A stretch of 64,000 nucleotides of DNA from Edaphobacter sp. (GCF_028283685.1 NZ_JAPWKF010000002.1:62001-126000), one strand, 5' to 3'. Positions 38,348 through 47,181 are shown, counted from the stretch's first letter. The notes: generated from the sequence alone by a model not told the origin. Numbers and translations: made by a program.

Positions 38348-39751
38348 ATGGCGACGCAGACCATAACGAAAGACGCACGGCAGGCAAAGAACGAGATGCC
38401 GTGCAGACTGCTAGTCGCCGATGACCAGCCGCATATCCTCGAGGCGGTTCGCCTGCTGCTGAAGCCCGAGGGCTACGAGATGGAGCTGGTCCGAACGCCG
38501 GCATTGGCGCTCGAAGCCCTCACGCGCGAAAGTTTCGATGGTGCACTGATCGATCTCAACTACACGCGTGATACCACGTCGGGCCAGGAGGGCCTGGAAC
38601 TGGTGGCCCGCATGAAGGAGTTGGAGCCGCATCTGCCTATTGTCGTCATGACGGCGTGGGGAAATATCGACCTTGCTGTGGAGGCGATGCGACGAGGCGC
38701 GAGCGATTTCATTCAGAAGCCATGGGAGAATGCTCGTCTGCTGAACGTGTTGCGAACGCAGATGGAGCTTTATCGCAGCCAGCGTCGCACGCAGTGGCTT
38801 GAGGCGGAGAACAGGATTCTGCGAGCAGCCGGAGCCCCGGACTTTATTGCATCGGCCCCCGCCATGCGGCCAGTGGTTGAGACGATGGCGAGGATTGGGC
38901 CTTCCGATGCCAATGTGCTGATCACGGGCGAGCATGGCACGGGCAAAGAGGTTGTCGCGCAAACGCTGCATCGTCTTTCATCGCGCGCAGATCGTACGCT
39001 GGTGGCGGTGAACACGGGTGCTTTGCCCGAGGGAACTTTTGAGAGCGAGCTCTTTGGCCATGTCAAAGGAGCCTTTACCGACGCGCGTGCTGACCGTATC
39101 GGACGCTTTGAACTGGCGAGCGGGGGTACGCTCTTTCTGGATGAGATCGCGAACATTCCGGTGCGTCAGCAGGCCAAGTTGCTTCGCGTGCTGGAGACAG
39201 GGGAGATGGAGCGCGTAGGTTCTTCAAAGACGCAGCGGGTCAATGTTCGCATGCTCTCTGCGACGAACGCCGATCTGCGGGTAGAGTGTGGAGCCGGACG
39301 CTTTCGCGAAGATCTGCTCTTCCGCCTGAACACGGTCGAGATCGCCCTCCCTCCGCTGCGCGAGCGGAGGGAGGATCTCCCGGCTCTCGCGGCGCATTTT
39401 TTATCGCGATATGCCACGCGGTATCGCCGCCAGATGGAAGGTTTCGAACCTGCTGCTTTGCAGCAGATGCTGCATTATGGCTGGCCCGGCAATGTGCGAG
39501 AGTTGGACCATACGATTGAGCGCGGCGTGTTGATGGCGCGCAATACCCGCATCGAGGTGTCGGATCTGGGGTTGCAGGTACAGCGAACCAGTAACACGAA
39601 CAGTCTCGACGAGATGAGTCTTGAGACCGTGGAGGCTCTGCTGATTCGTAAGGCGCTGGCGCGCGCGAATGGTAATGTAAGCCATGCTGCGGAGGCGCTC
39701 GGACTAAGCAGAGGAGCGCTGTATCGCCGCATCGAAAAGTATGGCCTCTGA
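38348..39751 (+). CDS. NtrC-family sigma-54 response regulator
   Basis: The 467-residue regulator has a receiver domain with probable phospho-acceptor Asp69 (in GALIDLNY). The AAA+ domain has Walker A GEHGTGKE near residue 194, a sigma-54 contact loop reading GAFTDA (not the canonical GAFTGA) near 241, and Walker B-like GGTLFLDEI. The C-terminal Fis-type helix-turn-helix is NGNVSHAAEALGLSRGALYRRI. It activates sigma-54 promoters once phosphorylated. The gene overlaps the following kinase by 11 bases. It begins 14 bases after the tolC-like gene and so belongs to the same transcript as the export genes. Confidence 0.94.
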   Translation: MATQTITKDARQAKNEMPCRLLVADDQPHILEAVRLLLKPEGYEMELVRTPALALEALTRESFDGALIDLNYTRDTTSGQEGLELVARMKELEPHLPIVVMTAWGNIDLAVEAMRRGASDFIQKPWENARLLNVLRTQMELYRSQRRTQWLEAENRILRAAGAPDFIASAPAMRPVVETMARIGPSDANVLITGEHGTGKEVVAQTLHRLSSRADRTLVAVNTGALPEGTFESELFGHVKGAFTDARADRIGRFELASGGTLFLDEIANIPVRQQAKLLRVLETGEMERVGSSKTQRVNVRMLSATNADLRVECGAGRFREDLLFRLNTVEIALPPLRERREDLPALAAHFLSRYATRYRRQMEGFEPAALQQMLHYGWPGNVRELDHTIERGVLMARNTRIEVSDLGLQVQRTSNTNSLDEMSLETVEALLIRKALARANGNVSHAAEALGLSRGALYRRIEKYGL

Positions 39752-41189
39752 CCAACAGTCCGTCGCGCCTCCGCTCAAGCAGCTCCCTCTGCATCGGTCC
39801 GGCAAGAAGCTGAGCTTTGAACGGCGTCTCCGCCTGTGGTTTTACCTGATAGGGCTCCCCGGCTTGCTGTTGAGCTGGAGCCTGCTCTCCGCCTACAGCG
39901 TCGACCGTGCCATCGCAATCATTCTGCTCGTACTTTATGCGTTTGTGTGGATGTTCCTGGTTTCTGTGATGCTGGAGCAGATCACACGGCCGTTACAGAC
40001 GCTGGCCAATGTCGTCGCTGCACTGCGCGAAGACGATTACTCGTTCCGAGCGCGGGGCGCCAAGCGCAACGATGCGATTGGGGATCTTGCGCTGGAGATC
40101 AACGCTCTGGCAAATCTGCTGCAGACGCAGCGTGCCGGGGCGCTGGAGGCGATAGCTCTGGTGGAGCGTGTCGTGGACTCCATGCATTCTCCCGTAATGG
40201 CATTTGACCTGGCGGGAAGGCTCAAACTACTAAACGCCGCTGCCGAGAGAACCTTCTCGCTCAAGGCCAGTGTTGCGCTGGGGCGTACCGCGAAGGAGCT
40301 TGGTCTCGAACGTCTATCCGAGGCCTCCGATGACGATTTGTTGCCTCTGGAGAACGGTCAGGCCAGTCGATGGATGATCAAGCGGGCAGGTTTTCGCCTG
40401 CGCGGCATCCCGCACACCCTGCTGGTACTGGCAGATGTGAGCACGGCACTGCGTGAAGAAGAGCGCATGGCGTGGAAGCGTTTGATCCGTGTTCTGGGGC
40501 ACGAGATCAACAACTCGCTAACGCCGATTAAGTCGATCGCAGAGAGTCTGCGCGTGCAATTGGAGCGAACTGTGGCGGAGGAGCAGCGGGAGGATTTTGT
40601 TCGTGGTCTCGAGGTGATCGAAGACAGGTCCGAATCGCTGAACCGATTTCTTCAGGCCTATCGCCAGCTGATGGGACTGCCTGCACCGAAGACTGCGCCT
40701 GTGGTGGTAAAGGAGTTGATCGAAAGGGTCGCAAAACTGGAGACCAGGCTGCGTGTGGAGGTCAAAGAAGGACAAGGCATCACGATGCTGGCGGACGGTG
40801 ACCAGCTGCAGCAGGCACTGATCAACCTGGTGCGCAATGCGACGGAGGCGGCGCGAGGGCCGGAGGAAGAGCATGCGCAACAGGCCTGCGTCGAAATTGA
40901 ATGGTTCACCACGGAGAATGACGTGGTGATTGTGATCGCCGACAACGGCCCAGGGCTAACGAATCAGAGCAATCTCTTCGTGCCGTTTTATACGACCAAG
41001 CCCAATGGGACGGGCATCGGACTTGTGCTGGCGCAGCAGATCGCGGAGGCGCACGGCGGTATGCTGCGATTGTACAATCGCACAGACAAGTCGACAGGAT
41101 GCATAGCAGAACTTCGACTCCCGCGAGCGATGGACGGAGCGTCGTTGAATCAGCCCAGGAAGCTATTTGAAAGCTCTGTCCCCAGATGA
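39741..41189 (+). CDS. Membrane sensor histidine kinase, partner of the NtrC-type regulator
   Basis: The 482-residue protein has two N-terminal membrane helices (FYLIGLPGLLLSWSLL and AIIILL-like, with almost no periplasmic loop between them). A HAMP segment follows (MLEQITRPLQTLANVVAAL), then a PAS-like domain around residues 145-235. The phospho-acceptor His254 is in LGHEINNSLTPIKS. ATP-binding motifs are NLVRNATEA (N box), VIVIADNGPGL (G1) and NGTGIGLVLAQQIAEAHGG (G2). The lack of a sensor loop suggests it detects membrane state or a cytoplasmic ligand through PAS. It overlaps the regulator gene by 11 bases. Confidence 0.93.
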   Translation: MASDQQSVAPPLKQLPLHRSGKKLSFERRLRLWFYLIGLPGLLLSWSLLSAYSVDRAIAIILLVLYAFVWMFLVSVMLEQITRPLQTLANVVAALREDDYSFRARGAKRNDAIGDLALEINALANLLQTQRAGALEAIALVERVVDSMHSPVMAFDLAGRLKLLNAAAERTFSLKASVALGRTAKELGLERLSEASDDDLLPLENGQASRWMIKRAGFRLRGIPHTLLVLADVSTALREEERMAWKRLIRVLGHEINNSLTPIKSIAESLRVQLERTVAEEQREDFVRGLEVIEDRSESLNRFLQAYRQLMGLPAPKTAPVVVKELIERVAKLETRLRVEVKEGQGITMLADGDQLQQALINLVRNATEAARGPEEEHAQQACVEIEWFTTENDVVIVIADNGPGLTNQSNLFVPFYTTKPNGTGIGLVLAQQIAEAHGGMLRLYNRTDKSTGCIAELRLPRAMDGASLNQPRKLFESSVPR

Positions 41190-41442
41190 GTCGATATGTG
41201 GCCTCTACCCGACCCAGTCGACGCTGAAGACGGCACAGCAAAACGAGGCACTGGCGTCGTCCACCGTATAAGGTGAAGAGGGCTCCTTAAGCGAGGAAGG
41301 TCTTGAACTGGAACGCCATCTATACCGGATGGTCTGTGAACGAAAGATCGAGCTTGCTGATGCGCAGCATGAGATCGCAGCGAACTGGATCGACGCCTAC
41401 AAATGTACTTCCACACCAGCGAGCCCATCTAGCTTTCTTTAA
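41190..41442 (+). pseudogene. Remnant of a small conserved protein gene (C-terminal fragment only)
   Basis: No intact gene lies here. One frame near 41199 begins with a WPLPDPVDAEDG-like piece. A second frame from about 41272 to the TAA at 41440 encodes LERHLYRMVCERKIELADAQ followed by HEIAANWIDAYK. This recalls the C-terminus (LExxLxxxVCxxxIxLxxAQxxIAxNWxxAY) of a small family common in acidobacteria next to HNH-endonuclease-like proteins. The pieces are in different frames and the N-terminal part is missing, so it is a decayed fragment. Family recognition is from memory of the pattern. Confidence 0.45.
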
Positions 41443-41444
41443 AG

Positions 41445-42506
41445 CTATTGCCCGAGGACGACGATACCCCAAGGCCCTTTTCCAGCTGACACCTTCTTCA
41501 CCACGGTTGCAGCGGGCAAAGCAACGGCCGTGATGTCGTTCGACGGGCCGTTCGCGGAGTAGAGCGTCTTGCCGTCCGGGGAGAGGGTGATTCCCCACGG
41601 ACGCTGGCCCACCTCGACGGAGTTCAGGATTGTGTCATTCGACGTATCGACGATGAAGACCTTATGCCCGCGGCCGGTGCTGACGTAAAGACGGCTCGCG
41701 TCTGGGGAGAGCAACACGAACATCGGCTTAATGATGCCGGGCTGGCCGATCTTGATCGTCCGAATCACCTTATGCTTCTGCGTGTCGATCACGACAACGG
41801 TTCCGTCGTTTTCGGCATTAACGTAGGCAAGCTTGCCGTCGGGGGTAAAGGCAACGTTGCGTGGCCGGTGGCCGACCTTGATGGTCGCAACGATCTTTTC
41901 CGCGGCAGGATCGAGGACTGCGACCTCGCTGGTCTCTTCCGAGGTGACGTAGACCTGTTTCCCGTCTGGTGTCACCTTCACGCCTTCAGGCTGAGCGCCG
42001 AGCTTCAGACTCTTGACAATCTTGCCGGAGGCCACGTCGAGGATGCTGACTGCCGAGATGTCCTCGTTCGAGATGTAAAGCTGCTTGCCGTCGAGGCTGA
42101 TATCGAAGTTCTCCGGATCGGAGCCACCGGGAATCGTCTTGACTAGTTTATTTTGTGCAACATCGAAGACGCCGATGCCGTCCGCGCTCTTGTCCGGCGG
42201 AGGAAGCGTGCTCTCATCCACATCCGGGCCGGCGATGGGTGTACCGCTCAAAGCGACGTACAGCGTCTTGTGATCAGGGCTGGCATGAATGCCGCGTGGA
42301 CGTTTACCCAGGGGAACTGTCGCTAGCACATTCCAGTTGCCGCTATCGATTACTGAAAGATCGCCGGAGACCTCGTTGGTGACGTAAATCTTTGGTGCAC
42401 CGGACGCGACGTGGGATGTGTCTTCCGCGTGTGGTGCGGGAGCCGATTTGCATCCTGTGATCGCGATGGAAGCGAGCAGTAAGAAGGACCAAGAAGCAAT
42501 GCGCAT
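41445..42506 (-). CDS. YVTN beta-propeller lipoprotein
   Basis: The 353-residue protein has a lipoprotein signal (LLLASIAITGC, lipidated Cys at about residue 19). About seven repeats of the NHL/YVTN type follow, such as PEGVKVTPDGKQVYVTSE and PRNVAFTPDGKLAYVNAE, which build a seven-bladed propeller. No catalytic motif is visible; such propellers are usually binding or surface proteins. It is the last of three overlapping genes (peroxidase, cupredoxin-like, propeller). Its ATG overlaps the upstream gene's TAA by one base, so it is probably translated together with the redox proteins and may bind or shield them. Confidence 0.9.
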   Translation of the reverse strand: MRIASWSFLLLASIAITGCKSAPAPHAEDTSHVASGAPKIYVTNEVSGDLSVIDSGNWNVLATVPLGKRPRGIHASPDHKTLYVALSGTPIAGPDVDESTLPPPDKSADGIGVFDVAQNKLVKTIPGGSDPENFDISLDGKQLYISNEDISAVSILDVASGKIVKSLKLGAQPEGVKVTPDGKQVYVTSEETSEVAVLDPAAEKIVATIKVGHRPRNVAFTPDGKLAYVNAENDGTVVVIDTQKHKVIRTIKIGQPGIIKPMFVLLSPDASRLYVSTGRGHKVFIVDTSNDTILNSVEVGQRPWGITLSPDGKTLYSANGPSNDITAVALPAATVVKKVSAGKGPWGIVVLGQ

Positions 42507-43285
42507 TACGATCTTCCTTTATAGGTGAAGTTAATGACGGCTTGTCCGCCAGGGGCAACGGTCACCTGTTGTTCCTGGGTCCCAAGTTTTTCCTGCCAGG
42601 TAGCGAGAGTGTATGTGCCGGGGGGAAGGTTGGCGATGGTAAAGCTGCCATCCTCCTTCGATACAGTGAAGTAAGGATGATTGAGCACCCCGATGTAAGC
42701 GTGCATCCAGCTATGGATATTGCACTTCACTGGGATCATAATCTCCTGCTTCACGAACTTGCGATGCATCGGTGGATCTCCAGGACCCTGGCTATGGTTC
42801 CATTCCCTGTTGATCTCCGCCATGGGATGGATGTTGTGGGTGACCGGATCGCTGTTTGTGATCTCCACGGGCTGGTCAACCTGAACGCCGATGATGTGAG
42901 GGTGAAACTGGCAGCCTCCCTGGTTGATGACAACTGTGGCGGTCGGCGTTTCGAAGTTCTTTCCCTCAAGTCCACTCTTTATATAGACGAAGACGTTTTC
43001 AAGGCCAGATTTGTTGCCGACGATGATCGACTCTTCCATCGCCTTGCCCTTATGCGCGGCAACACAAGCAGGGTCTTCGCTCATATCGATGACCTTTCGT
43101 GCCGGAGGCCGCCCGCTGAAGGTGATCTTCCCGCTGACCGATCCAGCAGTCGCAGGATCAACCTTGAAATAGGAGACCGCAGGCTTCGCCGGAGCCGCTG
43201 TAGGGGGCGGAGGACTGGATTTACAACCGGTTATTACGAGAGCAAACGGTAGACAAAGCCAGAGGCGGGAGTAGAAGCGTGTCAT
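42506..43285 (-). CDS. Cupredoxin-like lipoprotein with a C-terminal carboxypeptidase-regulatory-like segment
   Basis: The 259-residue lipoprotein has a LVITGC lipobox and a Pro/Ala-rich linker. The middle part carries a type-1-copper-like set: a His in THNIHP near residue 150 and CNIHSWM (Cys-x2-His-x3-Met-like ligand loop) near 187-193. The C-terminal part KEDGSFTIANLPPGTYTLATW resembles carboxypeptidase D regulatory/Cna-B beta domains. It is likely an exported electron carrier or copper-binding protein. It overlaps the peroxidase gene by four bases and the propeller gene by one. Copper binding is inferred from ligand spacing only. Confidence 0.8.
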   Translation of the reverse strand: MTRFYSRLWLCLPFALVITGCKSSPPPPTAAPAKPAVSYFKVDPATAGSVSGKITFSGRPPARKVIDMSEDPACVAAHKGKAMEESIIVGNKSGLENVFVYIKSGLEGKNFETPTATVVINQGGCQFHPHIIGVQVDQPVEITNSDPVTHNIHPMAEINREWNHSQGPGDPPMHRKFVKQEIMIPVKCNIHSWMHAYIGVLNHPYFTVSKEDGSFTIANLPPGTYTLATWQEKLGTQEQQVTVAPGGQAVINFTYKGRS

Positions 43286-44415
43286 GGGTGAGATTTCTCC
43301 TCTTCCAGGTTAGGAGGCAGCTTTCCGGTCAACGATTTGAGAAACTCCACAAGGTCGCTGCGCTCCTGCCCGTCCAGGTGGATTGTTTTGATCTCGCGAT
43401 CGATGTACGGATTGGAGTTGCCCTGGCCGGCATAAAAAGAGACAACCTGCTCCAGCGTCTGCAGACTGCCATCGTGCATATAGGGTGCGGTGTTGGCGAT
43501 GTTCCGCAGCGTGGGTGTCTTGAAGGCGCCGGTGTCGGACTTGACGGTCGTCTCGTGGTAGCGCCCTGCGTCTTTAAGTGTGCCATCATCGTTGACCCCG
43601 ATCCCGATGTTATGGAACTTACCGTCGGTAAACAGAGCATATTGTGGTGTGATGGTGTGGCAGGCCGCGCAGTTTCCCTTGATCGGATTGATGAAGAGGG
43701 CAAGACCGCGTGCCTGCGCCGGTGTCAGTGCCGTGGGCTGGCCTCCGTATTGAAAGCGGTCGAAGGCAGAGTCTCCGCTGAGGATCGTGCGTTCGAAGCT
43801 CGCCAACGACCTCTCGACTCGTCCCAGAGTGACATCCTTGCTGCCGAAGGCATCGGTAAACATCTTGCGATAGACGGGATCTTTCGCGAGCTTCGAGACG
43901 GAGACCTTGTGCGTCTGGTTCATCTCCAGAGGATCGGCGATCGGGCTTGCTGCCTGGATCTCAAGACTAGTAGCTCGGCCATCCCAAAACTGAGATGACT
44001 GGTAGGCGACATTGATCAGTGTGGGAGCGTTGCGAATGCCCTTTGCACCGCCCACGCCGAGCGAGATGGGATGCGGGTCGGAGAAATCGTGCTCGGGATC
44101 ATGGCATGTTGCGCATGCGAGAGTGTTGTCCTTCGACAGGCGGATGTCGTAGAAGAGCCTTTTGCCGAGAGCGATCGTTGCCTCAGTCGGAGGATTATCC
44201 GGCGGGATAGGAACAGGAGGCAGACCGAGGGGAGCATGCAGCTGTACCGATGGCCCGATGGGAGACTCGGAGACCTTCGCGCGACATCCGGCGGTAAAGA
44301 GCAAGACCATCACCGAACATGCAGCAAGAGATCGCCGCGTGATCGTTCTGTGGCTGACAGATTTTGCTGCACGAGCCGTGGTGTTCAGAGCCTCAGCGTC
44401 GAGGGAAGGCCGCAT
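43282..44415 (-). CDS. Di-heme cytochrome c peroxidase (CcpA/MauG family), lipoprotein
   Basis: The protein of 377 residues has a lipobox LLFTAGC and two heme-c sites, CATCH near residue 99 and CAACH near 247. Family blocks are ALGKRLFYDIRLSKDNTLAC, GIRNAPTLINVAYQSSQFWDG, ALFINPIKGNCAACHT, KTPTLRNIANTAPYMHDGSL and TLEQVVSFY. It probably reduces hydrogen peroxide or oxidises a partner protein in the periplasm with electrons from a small carrier, perhaps the cupredoxin-like neighbour. The ATG at 44415 is preferred to a TTG two codons earlier. It is the first gene of the three-gene redox unit. Confidence 0.92.
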   Translation of the reverse strand: MRPSLDAEALNTTARAAKSVSHRTITRRSLAACSVMVLLFTAGCRAKVSESPIGPSVQLHAPLGLPPVPIPPDNPPTEATIALGKRLFYDIRLSKDNTLACATCHDPEHDFSDPHPISLGVGGAKGIRNAPTLINVAYQSSQFWDGRATSLEIQAASPIADPLEMNQTHKVSVSKLAKDPVYRKMFTDAFGSKDVTLGRVERSLASFERTILSGDSAFDRFQYGGQPTALTPAQARGLALFINPIKGNCAACHTITPQYALFTDGKFHNIGIGVNDDGTLKDAGRYHETTVKSDTGAFKTPTLRNIANTAPYMHDGSLQTLEQVVSFYAGQGNSNPYIDREIKTIHLDGQERSDLVEFLKSLTGKLPPNLEEEKSHP

Positions 44416-44541
44416 GAGCAACTATGGTACGGAATGCAATGATCCCCTGACAATGCCGTGCTCAATCGAGAGACGGTTGATATACTGACCGAAATCAAGA
44501 TCAATTCCCCATAAAACTCCCCCCGTTTCCCGGAGGCTGTG

Positions 44542-45903
44542 ATGACTGAACGTCCCCTGCTGGCAGAGGAGTCCGTATCATCTGTCCCTCTGCGCGTTCT
44601 TGTGGCCGCATGTATCGGTAACGCTCTCGAGTTTTATAGCGTGACGGTTTATGCCTTTGCGGCGATGACATTATCTCCTCTCTTCTTCCCGACGGGTAAG
44701 GCCAGCCTCTCTCTGCTGCTGACCTTTGGCATGTTTGGGGTCTCCTATCTTGCCCGGCCGATCGGTGGCTACGTCCTGGGCGCGTACGCCGATCAGCGAG
44801 GAAGACGCGCCGCATTGCTGCGTACCCTGCAGATCAGCCTCGTCGGGACTGCCATTGTCGCCTTTGCGCCGACGTATGCCACGCTGGGTATCGGCGGACC
44901 GCTCCTGATTCTTGTTGCACGCATTCTTCAGGGATTTGCCGTTGGAGGAGAGCTGGGGAATGCGACGGCGTATTTGATGGAGCAAGGTCCCAAGGATCGC
45001 AAACCGTTGTTCGCCAGCCTTCAGCTAGCGTCTCAGGGGCTGGGCGGAGTGATTGCGGCGACGACAGGCCTGATCTATGCAGATCTTTCGCCGCACCATC
45101 GCGCTGTCTGGGGCTGGCGCGCCCTGCTTGCGGTGCCGTTGCTGCTCGCCCCCGTCGGGCTCTACATTCGTAAGCATCTTGGGGAGAGCCGAGAGTTTCT
45201 TGCAAATGGTCCGGCGCGAGTCTCCACCTTCCATCTACTGATGAACTACCGCAAGTCCATCCTGATTGCCGGGGCATCCATCGCTGCACTGACGGCGAAT
45301 ATCTACTTTCGCGTCTATCTTCCTGCGTTTGTCGGCAGCCAGCTTGGGTTGCCGGCATGGTCCCCTTATGTGCTGATGTACATCACATCCTTCATCAACA
45401 TGCTGATGATTCCATGGGTCGCAAGCTTCACCACACCGGAAAACTGCCGCCGGATCATGATGGTTTCACTCGTGTTGCTGACTCTGGCGGTGTGGCCGGC
45501 GATCGCTATGGTGACAACTCACGCCACCGTCTCCCGGCTTCTGATCGGTTGCAGCGCGCTGACCGTCTTCCAGGCTGCTTACAGTGCACCACAGTGCTTC
45601 CTGATCGCTTCGCTGTTTCCAACACAGGTTCGGGGTGCCGGGGTGTCAGCCAGTTATAACTTGGCAGTGCTGGCGTTTGGTGGATTCGCGCCTGCGATCT
45701 TCTCCGGCCTTGTGCAGTACACGGGGAACCCGCATTCTCCGGCGTTCTATCTGCTGGGGGCCTGTGTCGTGAGCTTCGTCTCGCTGTTCTTCTTTCCTGC
45801 ACCAGGAGGGGAACGGCAGCAGCCAACCGTTGTTCTCAGGAGACGGACACGCTCGACGTCAAACCCTGTCCTCCAGCCAGGGCATGGGCATACGGCACTA
45901 TAG
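44542..45903 (+). CDS. MFS transporter of the metabolite:H+ symporter type
   Basis: The 453-residue protein has twelve hydrophobic segments. The N-terminal GNALEFYSVTVYAFAAM and the loop RPIGGYVLGAYADQRGRR are marks of the MHS subfamily (citrate, shikimate, proline/betaine porters). LQGFAVGGELGNATAYLMEQ gives the usual helix 4-5 loop. It imports an organic acid or related metabolite with protons. The ATG at 44542 has GGAGG 5 bases upstream. It is divergent from the redox genes. Its 3' end overlaps the convergent lysR gene by 68 bases. Confidence 0.9.
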   Translation: MTERPLLAEESVSSVPLRVLVAACIGNALEFYSVTVYAFAAMTLSPLFFPTGKASLSLLLTFGMFGVSYLARPIGGYVLGAYADQRGRRAALLRTLQISLVGTAIVAFAPTYATLGIGGPLLILVARILQGFAVGGELGNATAYLMEQGPKDRKPLFASLQLASQGLGGVIAATTGLIYADLSPHHRAVWGWRALLAVPLLLAPVGLYIRKHLGESREFLANGPARVSTFHLLMNYRKSILIAGASIAALTANIYFRVYLPAFVGSQLGLPAWSPYVLMYITSFINMLMIPWVASFTTPENCRRIMMVSLVLLTLAVWPAIAMVTTHATVSRLLIGCSALTVFQAAYSAPQCFLIASLFPTQVRGAGVSASYNLAVLAFGGFAPAIFSGLVQYTGNPHSPAFYLLGACVVSFVSLFFFPAPGGERQQPTVVLRRRTRSTSNPVLQPGHGHTAL

Positions 45904-46792
45904 CCTCGTTTTGATGATTGAGTACCTCGCGTACGACGTCGCAGAAGATTCCGACAGCGCGAGAGTTTGTTCGTGACTGCCACATGATGCCAAGGCCCAT
46001 GTTGTGAACCGGGCGATCAAAAGGCACCAGGCGCACGCCGGGGAAATGGACCTGGGCCATGGAACCAGCTGCCATGGCGACACCGCGGCCTGCAGCGACC
46101 ATGGCAAATTGCAGCGAACCGCCCGAGGGAAACTCGACCAGCTCTGCCGTCAGATGATGCCGTTCCAGCAGATCAGTGATAAAGTGACGATGCTTGTGGC
46201 AGTCTTTTTCGGCGACCACCATCACGGGGCGTTGCGAAAACTCCTCCAGACTGATCCAGCCGCGGTTCACCGCAGGATGGTCTTCAGGGAGTACCGCGGT
46301 GAGCTTCTCTGCGCGGAGCATCTCAAACTCCATGCCCGGCAGCTGCCAGTCCGGTGTCATCAGCAAGACGTCGACCGTGCCGTCGCAGGCGGCTTGCTTC
46401 ATCTGTTCCGGTGTCAGCGTCAACATGGTCAGCTGCAGTTCGGGATGCCGAGTGCGGAGTTTGCGAAGCACGTCAGGCAGCACGGTGAACTGACCAACCG
46501 GTCCGCAGGAGATCGTAAGACGATCGCTCCTTCGACCATCGACTGCATCCATCACCTGCTGGATATTTTCAAGGACGATGGTGGCGTGATCGCGGAGCCG
46601 CGCTCCCACAGGAGTAAGGCTCACTCGCCGTTGCGTGCGATGGAAGAGCATTACGCCAAGAGACTTTTCCAGCGACTTGATCTGGAAGGACAGCGTGGGC
46701 TGGGCGATACCAAGCGCCTCAGCAGACTTGCCGAAGTTCAGTTTCTCTGCGAGGACCAGGAAGTATTCCAACTGCCTTATACGAAAGTTCAT
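45836..46792 (-). CDS. LysR-type transcriptional regulator
   Basis: The 318-residue regulator has an N-terminal helix-turn-helix IRQLEYFLVLAEKLNFGKSA with AQPTLSFQIKSLEKSLGVML, followed by a two-lobed effector domain (LTISCGPVGQFTVLPDVLRKL). It resembles the CatM/BenM-like branch, but the inducer cannot be predicted. The 68-base overlap with the MFS gene means the last 22 codons are read from DNA that also encodes the transporter tail. It may control the MFS gene or the cytochrome/PQQ cluster that begins 416 bases away in the other direction. Confidence 0.92.
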   Translation of the reverse strand: MNFRIRQLEYFLVLAEKLNFGKSAEALGIAQPTLSFQIKSLEKSLGVMLFHRTQRRVSLTPVGARLRDHATIVLENIQQVMDAVDGRRSDRLTISCGPVGQFTVLPDVLRKLRTRHPELQLTMLTLTPEQMKQAACDGTVDVLLMTPDWQLPGMEFEMLRAEKLTAVLPEDHPAVNRGWISLEEFSQRPVMVVAEKDCHKHRHFITDLLERHHLTAELVEFPSGGSLQFAMVAAGRGVAMAAGSMAQVHFPGVRLVPFDRPVHNMGLGIMWQSRTNSRAVGIFCDVVREVLNHQNEAIVPYAHALAGGQGLTSSVSVS

Positions 46793-46945
46793 CGTTCACC
46801 TCGAAGAGTAAAAAGGAGCTGCTTCGATGCAAGATGCTTTGGCGCGGAACAACAATGAGTATGGTTCGACCTTCGCAAAACATTGCAGTGTCGTCAAGGA
46901 CGACCTGTCTTTGCAGGAGTACTTCTGCACGCCGCAATCCCACTG

Positions 46946-46961
46946 TAGGTAAGATTACCTA
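46946..46961. promoter_or_regulatory. Palindrome, possible regulator-binding site
   Basis: TAGGTAA-GA-TTACCTA, a near-perfect dyad with 7-bp arms, 154 bases upstream of the lysR start. Its symmetry does not fit the T-N11-A LysR box, so the binder is open. Confidence 0.4.
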
Positions 46962-47141
46962 TAAAGTGATCATCTTTGCGCCGTCTTACCGTGTGCAGCG
47001 GTAGCTTTGTCATACCGCCTGGACGGTCTTGTGCGGTCGCGCAATCTGTACATGCCAGCAGGCTGCATGTTACAAATGCACCTAAGCTCAAGGGGAATCT
47101 GTCTACTCCTGAGCGTTCTGTCACAAACTGTTAGATCGCAC

Positions 47142-47181
47142 GCCGTGCTGGCGCTTGTTGTGCCAGTTGGTGCAGCACGGC
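47142..47181. promoter_or_regulatory. Inverted repeat upstream of the cytochrome gene
   Basis: GCCGTGCTG (47142-47150) and its exact complement CAGCACGGC (47173-47181) with a 22-base spacer, ending 27 bases before the cytochrome c ATG. It could be an operator or a leader-RNA stem. Confidence 0.45.

Noticed and set aside
41303..41533. 76-codon plus-strand frame before the YVTN gene
   Set aside because: It is in a different frame from the recognisable remnant and runs into the YVTN gene without motifs.
46719..46943. 74-codon minus-strand frame upstream of lysR
   Set aside because: It overlaps the lysR start in another frame with no protein-like features.
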